47,527 nt of DNA. It comes from Sulfurimonas sp. Lineage in GTDB: Bacteria; Campylobacterota; Campylobacteria; Campylobacterales; Sulfurimonadaceae. The notes under the pieces were generated by a model. That model was not told where the DNA came from. It did no database searches and was given only the letters and a program-made list of their open reading frames with translations. The translations under genes were made by a program, and so were the position numbers. The stretch lies in assembly GCF_023229105.1 (NCBI RefSeq), contig NZ_JALNZY010000005.1:1-47527 (forward strand), given 5' to 3'. Shown piece after piece: positions 8,531-15,585 of the stretch. How positions within the stretch are numbered: position 1 is the stretch's first letter; the number at the start of each line of letters is the position of its first letter.

Positions 8531-9493
8531 TTGAAAGCGACCAAGCTTTTCTCTCTATTTTTTACAGTGGTCATTTTGATTATATCAAGTGGCTGTGTAC
8601 CTAAAAATCCTCTGCCTTTAAACAATAACTACTCTTCATCTAAGATAGATGTTCCTTTTGTGGCTCCTCGTTCAAAGCTTTGCGGCTCCTCGTCGGTTGA
8701 GATGGTTTCTTCCTACTGGCAAGCAACAACATCTTATGTTCCACGTCTTACGTTAAATGAATTAGATGAAAGAACCTTAATTCCTTCAAAAGGCGGTACG
8801 TTGCAGATAGAACTTATTGCAGCAGCTAGAGCTAATGGTTTGCTTGTTTATCCGCTTGAGCCAACATTTGATGCACTATTTTCTGAACTCTCTAGTCATC
8901 ATCCGGTTATTGTCTTAGTAAATAGAAGTTATTCTTGGTACCCACTTTGGCATTATGCTCCTGTTACGGGATATGATGCCAAAGCTCAAACAATTTTAAT
9001 GCATTTCGGCGACACACCAAATGAAACACTTCCAATTGGAACATTTGCCTCGTTGTGGGAAAGAAGTGGCAATTGGGGAGTTGTACTTTTACCGCCTACA
9101 GAGTTACCTGCATCTGCAACTGCCCAAAAGTTTTTGCAAGCAGCATATGATCTTGAAAAAATTGGGATGACAAAGGAAGCAACTATAGCCTATAAAACTG
9201 CAATTAGGCGGTGGCCAGATTATATTCCTACACTTTTTGCATTGGCGAATGCTTATTACAACTCGCATCAAATAAATAAAGCTGAAGAGATTTATAGATA
9301 TATATTATCAATTGACCCTGCGTATCCGTTTGCTATAAATAATCTTGCTAATCTTTTATGCCACACAGGCAGGTCAGATGAGGCATTAAAATTACTTAAT
9401 CAAGTTATTACGAATGACGTTGAGATAAAAGCTCTAATAAACAGCACGCGCGAAGAAATAAATAGCAGTTGTACTCCTTTAATAAAAAAATAA
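8531..9493 (+). CDS. PA2778 family C39-like cysteine peptidase lipoprotein with TPRs
   Basis: The protein has 320 residues. The N-terminus has a lipobox ending at Cys22 (ISSGC), so it should be a lipoprotein. Residues about 40-190 form a papain-like C39 domain with catalytic Cys51 (KLCGSSS) and His141 (WHYAPVTGYD). Residues about 195-300 are two to three tetratricopeptide repeats (for example WPDYIPTLFALANAYY and DPAYPFAINNLANLL). C39 domains cut leader peptides at double-glycine sites, but standalone versions have unknown targets. The start is TTG at 8531, four bases after the PA2779 stop and without a strong ribosome site, which suggests coupling to the upstream gene. Confidence 0.82.
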   Translation: MKATKLFSLFFTVVILIISSGCVPKNPLPLNNNYSSSKIDVPFVAPRSKLCGSSSVEMVSSYWQATTSYVPRLTLNELDERTLIPSKGGTLQIELIAAARANGLLVYPLEPTFDALFSELSSHHPVIVLVNRSYSWYPLWHYAPVTGYDAKAQTILMHFGDTPNETLPIGTFASLWERSGNWGVVLLPPTELPASATAQKFLQAAYDLEKIGMTKEATIAYKTAIRRWPDYIPTLFALANAYYNSHQINKAEEIYRYILSIDPAYPFAINNLANLLCHTGRSDEALKLLNQVITNDVEIKALINSTREEINSSCTPLIKK

Positions 9494-9596
9494 TCCCCAT
9501 GTCAAAAAATAATTTAAACTTCAAAGCAGAGAAGCTTTTACTTACTTTATAATATTAAAAAACTCGATTTACCTATCTTGAAAAGAAATATTGTTG

Positions 9597-9602
9597 TATA
9601 AT
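9597..9602 (+). promoter_or_regulatory. Predicted -10 box for the small-envelope-protein cluster
   Basis: TATAAT lies 54 bases before the first start at 9657, in a long AT-rich stretch (9494-9656) that holds no other gene. Confidence 0.45.
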
Positions 9603-9656
9603 AATATTATCTGCAATGCTAAAACATTTCAGCTCTTTTGAATAAAGGAGTTTGGT

Positions 9657-9866
9657 ATGGAAAAAGGAGTTGCAATGAAAGTTATTGGTCTTATCCTAGC
9701 GGTCGTAGGGGTTGGTTTTGCAGTATGGGGATATCAGCTATCCGGTTCTGTCGGTTCACAAATTACACAAGCCGTTACGGGTGCAGATACAAATAGAGTA
9801 ATGGTTTATTATATTTTTGGTGCTGTTAGTTTTGTTGTTGGCATCTATCTTTTGCGTAAAAACTAA
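9657..9866 (+). CDS. DUF3185 family small membrane protein
   Basis: This 69-residue protein has two membrane helices (about residues 8-25 and 48-64) around a short polar loop containing SGSVGSQITQAVTG. It matches DUF3185 proteins, which have no known biochemical role and often sit near stress-response envelope genes. Two good ribosome sites exist: AAAGGAG before ATG 9657 and AAGGAG before the in-frame ATG 9675. The family usually begins with the second (MKVIGLIL). Either start leaves both helices intact. It heads a run of four small envelope proteins on the same strand. Confidence 0.75.
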   Translation: MEKGVAMKVIGLILAVVGVGFAVWGYQLSGSVGSQITQAVTGADTNRVMVYYIFGAVSFVVGIYLLRKN

Positions 9867-9908
9867 AAATAAAAAGTTAGTTTAAAAATATATTAAAGCT
9901 TTACAAAA

Positions 9909-9945
9909 TTAGGTTTTGAGGGGCTATGCTCCAAGAAAAATCTAA
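9909..9945 (+). promoter_or_regulatory. RNA hairpin between the DUF3185 and Lmo0937-family genes
   Basis: TTAG-TTTT on the left pairs with AAAA-CTAA on the right, and GGGGC pairs with GCTCC at the tip around a TAT loop. A further pair, GTTAGTT (from about 9877) with AACTAAC (9944-9950), could close it. It sits directly before the ribosome site GAGGGAG of the next gene, so it may tune expression or processing. It has no terminator T tract. Confidence 0.45.
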
Positions 9946-9967
9946 CTAACAAGAGGGAGAAAAAAAT

Positions 9968-10114
9968 ATGCTTGAAACTATTGCAATAATCCTAATTATA
10001 CTTTGGCTTTTAGGATTTGTCAGCTCATATACGTTGGGAGGATTTATTCATATTCTCTTAGTTATTGCGCTTGTAGTTATTCTACTTCGTGTTATCCAAG
10101 GCAGGCGGCTATAA
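9968..10114 (+). CDS. Lmo0937 family small membrane protein
   Basis: Reading ATG 9968 to TAA 10112-10114 gives 48 residues. The sequence is almost wholly hydrophobic, with two helices split by SSYTLGGFIH and a basic tail QGRRL. This is the pattern of the Lmo0937 family (LWLLG, YTLGG, IHILLVIA, RxIQGR), which is widespread, small and of unknown function. A GAGGGAG ribosome site lies about ten bases upstream. It lies within the run of small envelope proteins, and a hairpin precedes it. The assignment is firm on motif, open on function. Confidence 0.85.
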   Translation: MLETIAIILIILWLLGFVSSYTLGGFIHILLVIALVVILLRVIQGRRL

Positions 10115-10179
10115 AGAGTCTAAACGGGTTCTTTAAAAAAGCTAAAACGATTAAACTATTAAAATAAAAGGAAAGTAAT

Positions 10180-10488
10180 ATGAGCACAAAAGATGCATAC
10201 AAACAAAAAATAGAGGCTGAGTTGGAATTAGTAAAGGCTCATCTAGATGTGTTAAAAGCTAAAGCCAAAAGTGCTACTGCCGATATGCGAATCAGCTACT
10301 CTAAAGAGATCGAAACCATCGAGAACAACTACGCCATCGTGCAATTAAAACTGAGTGAACTCGGTAAGGCTGGTGAAGGTGCATGGGAGCATCTCAAAAA
10401 AGATATTGAAAATAGTTGGAATTCACTTCGCGCATATGCAAAAAAAATTCCTGATAACATCAACGAAATCAAAAAGGATCTCAAATGA
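10180..10488 (+). CDS. Small coiled-coil protein
   Basis: This 102-residue protein is soluble, charged and helical throughout, with a heptad-like pattern from about residue 5 to 65 (KIEAELELVKAHLDVLKAKA). It resembles the coiled-coil stress proteins found in cyanobacteria and proteobacteria next to small membrane proteins. No catalytic motif is visible. AAAGGAAAG precedes the ATG. Its stop overlaps the start of the next lipoprotein gene (ATGA at 10485-10488), so the two are translated together and may act together at the inner face of the envelope. Confidence 0.7.
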   Translation: MSTKDAYKQKIEAELELVKAHLDVLKAKAKSATADMRISYSKEIETIENNYAIVQLKLSELGKAGEGAWEHLKKDIENSWNSLRAYAKKIPDNINEIKKDLK

Positions 10489-10649
10489 AAAAAAGTTTAA
10501 CACTTATAACAGTTCTGTTCGTAGTGCTTATGACTAGTGGTTGTAGTGAGACTTGGCAAGGTGCAAAAAAAGACACAAAAGACAATGCTGAGTGGAGCAA
10601 AGACAAAGTCAATGAAGGGGCTAAATATATAGAGAAAAAAACCGATTGA
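10485..10649 (+). CDS. Entericidin-like small lipoprotein
   Basis: ATG 10485 to TGA 10647-10649 encodes 54 residues. The N-terminus MKKSLTLITVLFVVLMTSGC is a lipoprotein signal with the lipidated Cys20. The mature part, about 34 residues, is polar and Lys-rich, with a repeated pattern (WQGAKKDTKDNAEWSKD). This resembles the entericidin EcnA/EcnB class of tiny membrane lipoproteins. In E. coli those are linked to stress and programmed lysis; no such activity is implied here. The ATGA overlap ties it to the coiled-coil gene upstream. Confidence 0.75.
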   Translation: MKKSLTLITVLFVVLMTSGCSETWQGAKKDTKDNAEWSKDKVNEGAKYIEKKTD

Positions 10650-10684
10650 TTTTAGGTTGTGTCGGTTTTAAACATATAGATTGA

Positions 10685-10804
10685 GTGTTACATGATATAA
10701 AGCATTTTATTTTAAACGCGATTAAAAAATCCAAAGACATAATAATGTTTTACTATCATAGCTCAATAGAACAGTATGAAACAGACACTTTAATAGATTT
10801 GTGA
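10685..10804 (+). pseudogene. Possible ferritin-like / rubrerythrin-like N-terminal remnant
   Basis: GTG 10685 opens a 39-residue frame ending at TGA 10802-10804. The peptide contains AIKKSKDIIMFYYHSSIEQY followed by ETDTLIDL, the spacing seen in the first helix of ferritin-like di-iron proteins, where an E or D precedes a tyrosine-rich face. The second helix with its ExxH motif is missing. No convincing ribosome site is present. The reading is speculative; it could be chance. Confidence 0.3.
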
Positions 10805-11015
10805 CTACCTAACTTAAGTAAAGTAAAGTAGTAAAGCGCATGAAGTTCACTGAGTGCAACTATTTAGAGTGCATTTAGCAAGACAAAAGTGCAACTTTTG
10901 AAAAGAAACAGCCTCAGCTATATACTTTTACTTTTTATTCAGTTATACTTCTGTCAATAAAAGATGATTCGAGTTACATCTTTAGTCTGCTTTACATTGA
11001 TGACCTAGTTAACAG

Positions 11016-11021
11016 TATAAT
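11016..11021 (+). promoter_or_regulatory. Predicted -10 box for the cold-shock gene
   Basis: TATAAT with TTTACA 19 bases upstream. Transcription from here would give a leader of about 75 bases before ATG 11102. Long structured leaders are typical of cold-shock mRNAs. The leader contains CACAGCAATGCGGTG, which can form a small hairpin. Confidence 0.5.
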
Positions 11022-11101
11022 CCGCCTACTAAAAGAAAAGCTTCATATTAGATTTTAGACCACCACAGCAATGCGGTGTATTCAAACACAAAGGTATTAC
11101 A

Positions 11102-11320
11102 ATGGCAGCATTAGTAAACGGAACTGTTAAATGGTTCAACGGCGAAAAAGGTTTCGGATTTATCGAACAAGAAAATGGCGGTAAAGATGTATTCGTACAC
11201 TTTCGTCAAATCAACAGCACAGGCTACGGTCGTGTTTCATTAGACGAAGGTCAAAAGGTAACTTTTGAAATCGGTCAGGGCGAAAAAGGTCCTCAAGCAG
11301 AAAACGTTACAGGTCTGTAA
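11102..11320 (+). CDS. cspA: Cold-shock protein (CspA family)
   Basis: The product is a 72-residue single OB-fold nucleic-acid-binding protein that melts RNA secondary structure. Both RNA-binding motifs are intact: KGFGFI (RNP1, residues 16-21) and VFVHF (RNP2, about residues 30-34). The opening NGTVKWFNGEKGFG is characteristic. Base composition is higher in GC than the flanks, as expected for a highly expressed gene. It has its own promoter and is followed by a 9-bp stem-loop, so it is probably monocistronic. Confidence 0.97.
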   Translation: MAALVNGTVKWFNGEKGFGFIEQENGGKDVFVHFRQINSTGYGRVSLDEGQKVTFEIGQGEKGPQAENVTGL

Positions 11321-11327
11321 TCTTTCT

Positions 11328-11349
11328 ATGAGCGGAATTATCCGCTCAT
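11328..11349 (+). terminator. Stem-loop after cspA
   Basis: ATGAGCGGA (11328-11336) pairs perfectly with TCCGCTCAT (11341-11349) around the loop ATTA, seven bases after the cspA stop. The downstream tract AATTTATAAT is AT-rich but not a clean T run, so termination may be partial. Confidence 0.7.
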
Positions 11350-11500
11350 AATTTATAATCCACTCTTACAACAACTTCATTTATCCAACTTTTATAAAAT
11401 AACAAAACGGCAACATAGCTATTTAATTTTCCTGCCGCAAAATCAAAAAAAAACAATACAATTCTACATCAACATTATCACTTAAAATAAGAGGTCAACC

Positions 11501-11713
11501 TTGTATAAAATACTTAAAGCACACCCAACAAAAGAGCAGATATCCAGTTTCAAAATGAAAATCGCAGAGGAAGATGACTACGTCGATTATGTCGTTGATT
11601 TAAAAATTCTTGGCGAAGATGCAAAAAAAGAGTTATGCTCTTTATGCAATATAGATATTAACGAACTAAACCAAAAAGAAAAACTACAGCTTAGCGTATC
11701 CTCTTCAGTATAA
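11501..11713 (+). CDS. Small protein of unknown function
   Basis: A 70-residue frame starts with TTG at 11501, with GAGG seven bases upstream. The sequence is acidic in its middle (KIAEEDDYVDYVVDLKILGEDAK) and has a Cys pair, CSLC, near residue 46. I recognise no family. There is no signal peptide or membrane segment. It stands alone between the cspA terminator and the chelatase gene. The composition is protein-like and the ribosome site is fair, so it is probably real. Confidence 0.55.
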   Translation: MYKILKAHPTKEQISSFKMKIAEEDDYVDYVVDLKILGEDAKKELCSLCNIDINELNQKEKLQLSVSSSV

Positions 11714-11786
11714 TTTTTTAAGTTAATACTAGATGATTTATACCAATTATGCTATATTTGCGTATATAAATTAAGGTGTTTAAAAA

Positions 11787-12137
11787 ATGAATGGATATAT
11801 TTTACTCTCACATGGGAGCAAGGTTCAAGCTTCAAATGATGCAAGTATAGATATTTTAAAAAAGTTAAGAGAAAATATTTTAAACATAGAACTAGCTTTT
11901 TTAGAACTTTGTGAACCTAATTTTGAGGAGGCTGTAAAAAAGTTAAAAGCAGCAGGTGTCAGTGCCATTACTGTTTTGCCTCTTTTTTTAGCACCGGGCA
12001 AACATGTAAGAGAAGATGTTCCCAAACTTGCATCTGCTTGTTCAAAAAAGCTTAACATAAAAATAGATGTTTTAGAGCATATAGGCGCAAATAGTGCCTA
12101 TGTTAAGATGATAGAAAGTATCTTACTAAAAGATTAA
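11787..12137 (+). CDS. cbiX: CbiX/SirB-type sirohydrochlorin chelatase (short form)
   Basis: This 116-residue protein fits the short single-domain CbiX chelatases, which insert cobalt or iron into sirohydrochlorin for cobalamin or siroheme synthesis and work as homodimers. The metal-binding histidines are in LSHGSK (His9) and in PLFLAPGKHVREDVP (the His near residue 72). The length is normal for the short form (about 120-130 residues). AAGGTG lies upstream of ATG 11787. It is not next to other tetrapyrrole genes, and the window does not reveal which metal it uses. It converges on the deacetylase gene with only 5 bases between the two stops. Confidence 0.88.
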   Translation: MNGYILLSHGSKVQASNDASIDILKKLRENILNIELAFLELCEPNFEEAVKKLKAAGVSAITVLPLFLAPGKHVREDVPKLASACSKKLNIKIDVLEHIGANSAYVKMIESILLKD

Positions 12138-12142
12138 CTCTG

Positions 12143-13186
12143 CTACTTTATTATCCAAAGATGGCTATACCAGTACCATCTACCCTCTTTTGCCTGAGCG
12201 GTGCATGTATATTTTTCTCGCGGAGGCTCCAACCTCTTTTTTGCTCTTATGAGCACTTTTGTTTCAGATGCCCACTCAAGACTTAATGGTTCTCCACTTG
12301 AGAGATAACAGTTTAAATTTTTTAGTGGATATTTAAGCTCCAAAGTAAGCGTAGGCGGATTTTCAGATGAAATAAGCGGCTCTTCTTTGGGCGTAATCTC
12401 TTTTATAGGAAGCGGTAGAGCTTTAAGCTTTAAAACAAAACCATTCATATCTGCATAAGCTTCTGCCATAGGAAATCTAGGCAGAAACTTAGTATCGCCG
12501 CCAATATCAATTACCCCCGAAGTCTGGGTAACTCCTACATAACCTAAGTCTTTTATGAAACTAGCAGTCTCTTTTGTATATTCTCCAAATGGGTAGGAGA
12601 AGAGTTTTGGATTTTCATTTGTCTCCTCTCCAAGCTCCTCATGGAGTCTTTGTTGCGTACTCTCTAACTCATATTTTATCCGTTTTTTCCAACTCAACTC
12701 CCCCTCTTTTGGCAGCATATAATCATGTGTTTTTGAGTGATTTGCAAACTCTGCTCCAAAAAGCTTCATCTCCCTCATCTCATCCCAACTCATGTAGTTT
12801 TTAGAGTCATTATCTATAGGCGAGCTGTTTACAAAAACGGTAAAAGGGAAGTTATACTCCTTAAACTTCGCAAATGCGTGCGTATATATGCTTTTGTAAG
12901 CATCATCTATTGTCAACGAAACAACTTTTTTTGGAATCTCCCTGCCCTCTACAATATAGCGGACAATCTTTGAGAGAGCCCAGACGCTATAGCCGTTTTG
13001 TGAGAGATACTCTAGATGTTTTTCAAACTGCTCCATTCTTATATTTGTAGATGGATATTTTGGCTCTTCAAAACGGTGGTACATAAAGACAACCACCCCC
13101 TCACTTTGTGAATCGCCTTGATTTTGAGCGCTTAAAAAACCCGCGCAAAATAGTAAAAACAAAAAACCAGATAGCATTTTTTTCAT
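12143..13186 (-). CDS. Secreted polysaccharide deacetylase (NodB-like)
   Basis: This 347-residue exported protein starts with a signal peptide (about residues 1-20, MLSGFLFLLFCAGFLSAQ). The NodB-homology domain spans about residues 27-220, with FMYHRF, the metal and catalytic motif LTIDDAY, the metal-binding HSKTH and a late FSYPFGEY arginine-free loop. The family removes acetyl groups from N-acetylated sugars in peptidoglycan or exopolysaccharide, which requires a divalent metal. Residues about 265-347 form a small beta-rich C-terminal domain ending in WYWYSHLWII, which I do not recognise. A ribosome site AAGGTGAA precedes ATG 13186. The substrate cannot be told from sequence. Confidence 0.88.
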   Translation of the reverse strand: MKKMLSGFLFLLFCAGFLSAQNQGDSQSEGVVVFMYHRFEEPKYPSTNIRMEQFEKHLEYLSQNGYSVWALSKIVRYIVEGREIPKKVVSLTIDDAYKSIYTHAFAKFKEYNFPFTVFVNSSPIDNDSKNYMSWDEMREMKLFGAEFANHSKTHDYMLPKEGELSWKKRIKYELESTQQRLHEELGEETNENPKLFSYPFGEYTKETASFIKDLGYVGVTQTSGVIDIGGDTKFLPRFPMAEAYADMNGFVLKLKALPLPIKEITPKEEPLISSENPPTLTLELKYPLKNLNCYLSSGEPLSLEWASETKVLIRAKKRLEPPREKYTCTAQAKEGRWYWYSHLWIIK

Positions 13187-13244
13187 AACAATTCACCTTT
13201 TTTCTTTACTATAGCAAAATTATTCCGTCTAAAGCGTAAAATAA

Positions 13245-13901
13245 CTATTTTGGATACGTTATCTTCTCATTAAGCAAAACTTTTTGTCTCTCTATGATAA
13301 TATCTTCATCCTGCAAAATATTTTTGAATTTCTTATAAAGCCTATATTCAACAATAATCGCCAACACCCCAAGCAGTGAGAGAAAAATTAGCATGCTACT
13401 TAACTTAACATTAAAATAGTCGAGTATCATAGCAGTAACCGCGCCGCCTACAATCGCTGATGAAACAAAAAATGACCGAAGAATAAGATAATCTTTAATC
13501 TCAATTTCATCCTTCATAAAATGGATAGTATGAATCCTTGAGATTTCAAATGTAATAGCCTGAATGGTAAATATACTCAAAATAGCATACGTAAAAAGAA
13601 CGATATTTACCATAAGAAGTGCATAACTAAATATCTGTATAATATCTAAAATAATTACAAAAAAATAGATATTATAGATTTTTACTCTTTTAAAAAGCGG
13701 CTGAATCAGCCCGTCCGTAGCTCCGATGAGCATATAAAAACTAATCATATAAACAGGCAGATACATCCCCTCAAGCTTTGCAATATAAGGCATAATCGTC
13801 CAGTCTATATAAGTCGTTACAAAAAGAACAATAACTTGAAGCTTAAGTAGTTTGCTACTGCTTAAATCCTTGTAAATCTGCTTATAATATACCTTTGGCA
13901 T
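13245..13901 (-). CDS. Six-helix inner-membrane protein of unknown function
   Basis: This 218-residue protein has about six hydrophobic helices and a charged C-terminal tail (ILQDEDIIIERQKVLL). The second and third helices enclose a conserved-looking GATDGLIQPLFKR loop, like a half-transporter of the major-facilitator kind, but the protein is too short for a complete one. It is the last gene of a DUF2156-GNAT-membrane operon and overlaps the acetyltransferase by 20 bases. The location suggests it works with, or exports the product of, those two enzymes. I could not name a family. Confidence 0.75.
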   Translation of the reverse strand: MPKVYYKQIYKDLSSSKLLKLQVIVLFVTTYIDWTIMPYIAKLEGMYLPVYMISFYMLIGATDGLIQPLFKRVKIYNIYFFVIILDIIQIFSYALLMVNIVLFTYAILSIFTIQAITFEISRIHTIHFMKDEIEIKDYLILRSFFVSSAIVGGAVTAMILDYFNVKLSSMLIFLSLLGVLAIIVEYRLYKKFKNILQDEDIIIERQKVLLNEKITYPK

Positions 13902-14331
13902 ATCTTAACTCCATCAGACAGGCATCACACCCGTCTCCATAAAAGGCTTTAAGTTTTTTAAGTTCACTAAAGCCCATTTTTTTATACAAAGCTATCGCCG
14001 CTTCATTATCCGTGCGCACTTCAAGAAGTAGGGTTTTAAAACCTAAGGAGAGTAGCTCTTTGAGTATAAACTCAAGCAGTTCTTGCGAAATTTTTCTATT
14101 ACGGTAAGCTTTGGCGACTCCTATTGAGTATAGTTTGGCATTTTTACGCTTAATTAATACCAAGATATAGCCTACTATTTTTTCCTCAACCTCGGCTACA
14201 TAAAGCAGATTATTGTTTACATGATAAGCAAATGAACCTCTTGAGAGAGGATAGTTCTCTTTACAAAACAGCTCCCCCTCCAGCGCATAAAGCGAAGATA
14301 CGTCAGATTTTTGTGCTTTTTTTATTTTCAT
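13882..14331 (-). CDS. RimI-like GNAT N-acetyltransferase
   Basis: This 149-residue protein has the GNAT fold: an N-terminal strand-helix, the acetyl-CoA P-loop region with SIGVAKAYRNRKISQELL (the R/Q-x-x-G/K loop near residues 72-88) and the C-terminal motif LEVRTDNEAAIALYKKMGF, as in RimI. RimI acetylates protein N-termini such as that of ribosomal S18. The Q-x-x-G-x-G loop is degenerate here (YRNRKIS), so the target may differ. It is coupled on both sides: ATGA overlap with the DUF2156 gene and a 20-base overlap with the membrane protein. Confidence 0.85.
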   Translation of the reverse strand: MKIKKAQKSDVSSLYALEGELFCKENYPLSRGSFAYHVNNNLLYVAEVEEKIVGYILVLIKRKNAKLYSIGVAKAYRNRKISQELLEFILKELLSLGFKTLLLEVRTDNEAAIALYKKMGFSELKKLKAFYGDGCDACLMELRYAKGIL

Positions 14332-15308
14332 TTTTGATAAATTGTATACTTTGGCACAAGCTTAAATGGACGGTAAGACATCTTAACCTTGCGAAGATTC
14401 TCAAATCCCATATCATCGCCTACATTTATATACTCGATGTTATAGTGCTCTTTTAACATTTTAGAGAACTCTCTAAATATAAACTGCGCACATCCTAAAA
14501 TCTCAAAATCAGTTTTTTCTATAATTACAGTTGCCGTATCTTTGTTAATTCTCTCTCCAACGGTAAAGCCTTTTAACTCCCCGTTTATATATATAACAAG
14601 ACCTATTAAAGAGAGCTCTTCATAATGTTTAAGCATCTGCTTTATAGCATGTCTTTCTTGATGAATACCCTCTAAAAAAACTTCCGCTTCCTCTTTTGGC
14701 ATATATTTTACTCTATCAGAAACCCACTTGTTAAAAAGGTGTATTAGTTCGTCTTTGTGGTTTATGCTGTCTAGTTTTTCAACAACAAAATCCGGATAAG
14801 ATTTCATAAACTTGTTTATCTCAGTTCTTTTGGTGTGGTAGCTGTTTCCGCGTAAATCTATCAGCGCATCTACCTCATAAACGTAATCAACAAGTTTTCT
14901 CTCAACCAAATAAGACTCTAGAATCTCAAACATGCTCTGTGCCTCATCAATGTTTTGTATAAACTCTTCAAGCACAGCAGCCTGAACATAATCTATACGG
15001 GAATAAAACGGCGAAGAGTTGTTGGCATTCATGACTTCAAAACATTTTGTAATTGCAGTGTTTACATGTTTTTTCTTTCCAATCGGAGGAAGAAGCATTG
15101 TAAGCTCGCCGCCGGTCATAACAAACAGACAAAAACATTTATTTATAATTGCATAAAATCCGCTGCTGTTAGCTAACCATATAAAATTTGCGGCAAAAGT
15201 GTAATCACTTAAATCTACATCTACCTTTGCTAAATACTCTTCCATGATTGGCTTTGAAGCTATTGTGAATCTTTTTAATTTCTGCTTATTGACCGTTAAA
15301 CTTCCCAT
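14328..15308 (-). CDS. DUF2156 protein, LPG-synthase C-terminal-like acyltransferase
   Basis: This protein (326 residues from ATG 15308) matches DUF2156, the domain at the C-terminus of MprF lysyl-phosphatidylglycerol synthases. That domain carries two GNAT-like folds and uses aminoacyl-tRNA or acyl donors. Motifs include DYTFAANFIWLANSS, LLPPIGKK, the basic segment RGNSYHTKRTEINKF and VGDDMGFENLRKVK near the end. There are no membrane helices, so the flippase half of MprF is absent. The ORF could begin at ATG 15317, but AAAAGGA (15317-15323) sits 8 bases before ATG 15308, which is preferred. It opens a three-gene operon. Confidence 0.85.
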   Translation of the reverse strand: MGSLTVNKQKLKRFTIASKPIMEEYLAKVDVDLSDYTFAANFIWLANSSGFYAIINKCFCLFVMTGGELTMLLPPIGKKKHVNTAITKCFEVMNANNSSPFYSRIDYVQAAVLEEFIQNIDEAQSMFEILESYLVERKLVDYVYEVDALIDLRGNSYHTKRTEINKFMKSYPDFVVEKLDSINHKDELIHLFNKWVSDRVKYMPKEEAEVFLEGIHQERHAIKQMLKHYEELSLIGLVIYINGELKGFTVGERINKDTATVIIEKTDFEILGCAQFIFREFSKMLKEHYNIEYINVGDDMGFENLRKVKMSYRPFKLVPKYTIYQK

Positions 15309-15452
15309 ATAATTCATCCTTTTAAAGTATAGTATTAATGAAATAATACATTTTTTTTACATATTTGCAACAACTATTTTATAACCTCTACAAAAGAGTA
15401 TATTATAGTGTTTTTTCTATAATAATTAAGGGCATTATAAGGCGAGTATATT

Positions 15453-15458
15453 TATAAT
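15453..15458 (+). promoter_or_regulatory. Predicted -10 box for tRNA-Gln
   Basis: TATAAT lies 33 bases before the first base of the tRNA, within TTTATAATTC. Confidence 0.5.
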
Positions 15459-15491
15459 TCGACCCGTTTTACAAAACTACTGTTTAACTAT

Positions 15492-15566
15492 TGGGGTATC
15501 GCCAAGCGGTAAGGCCGCGGCTTTTGGTGCCGCTATTCGGGGGTTCGAATCCCTCTACCCCATCCA
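15492..15566 (+). tRNA. trnQ: tRNA-Gln (UUG anticodon)
   Basis: A full cloverleaf can be drawn. The acceptor stem TGGGGTA pairs with TACCCCA, and the genome encodes the 3' CCA. The D arm contains CGCCAAGCGGTAAGGC, and the anticodon stem GCGGC/GCCGC encloses TTTTGGT with anticodon TTG. The T arm holds the invariant GGTTCGAATCC. The sequence is close to E. coli glutamine tRNA, including the weak U1-A72 end pair that the Gln enzyme favours. The gene stands alone. Confidence 0.97.
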
Positions 15567-15585
15567 CGTAAAAAATTCCTACTTT

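Larger units (their letters stand above)
10650..11101 (+). other. 452-base region without an intact gene, before cspA
   Basis: The stretch holds a short ferritin-like frame (10685-10804, listed separately), a GTAAAGTAAAGTAGTAAAG microrepeat near 10820, two copies of GTGCAACT (about 10853 and 10890) and the cspA promoter and leader at the right end. I see no RNA gene and no inverted-repeat termini. It may be a degraded locus. Confidence 0.6.

Noticed and set aside
10355..10537. A 60-residue plus-strand ORF
   Set aside because: It lies in another frame across the coiled-coil and lipoprotein genes, both of which have good starts and motifs.
10850..10900. Repeated GTGCAACT as a possible CRISPR or binding array
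   Set aside because: There are only two copies with unequal surroundings. No regularly spaced repeat of 20 bases or more was seen anywhere in the window.
15492..15566. tRNA-Gln as an integration site of a mobile element
   Set aside because: No integrase gene and no repeat of the tRNA 3' end were seen nearby.
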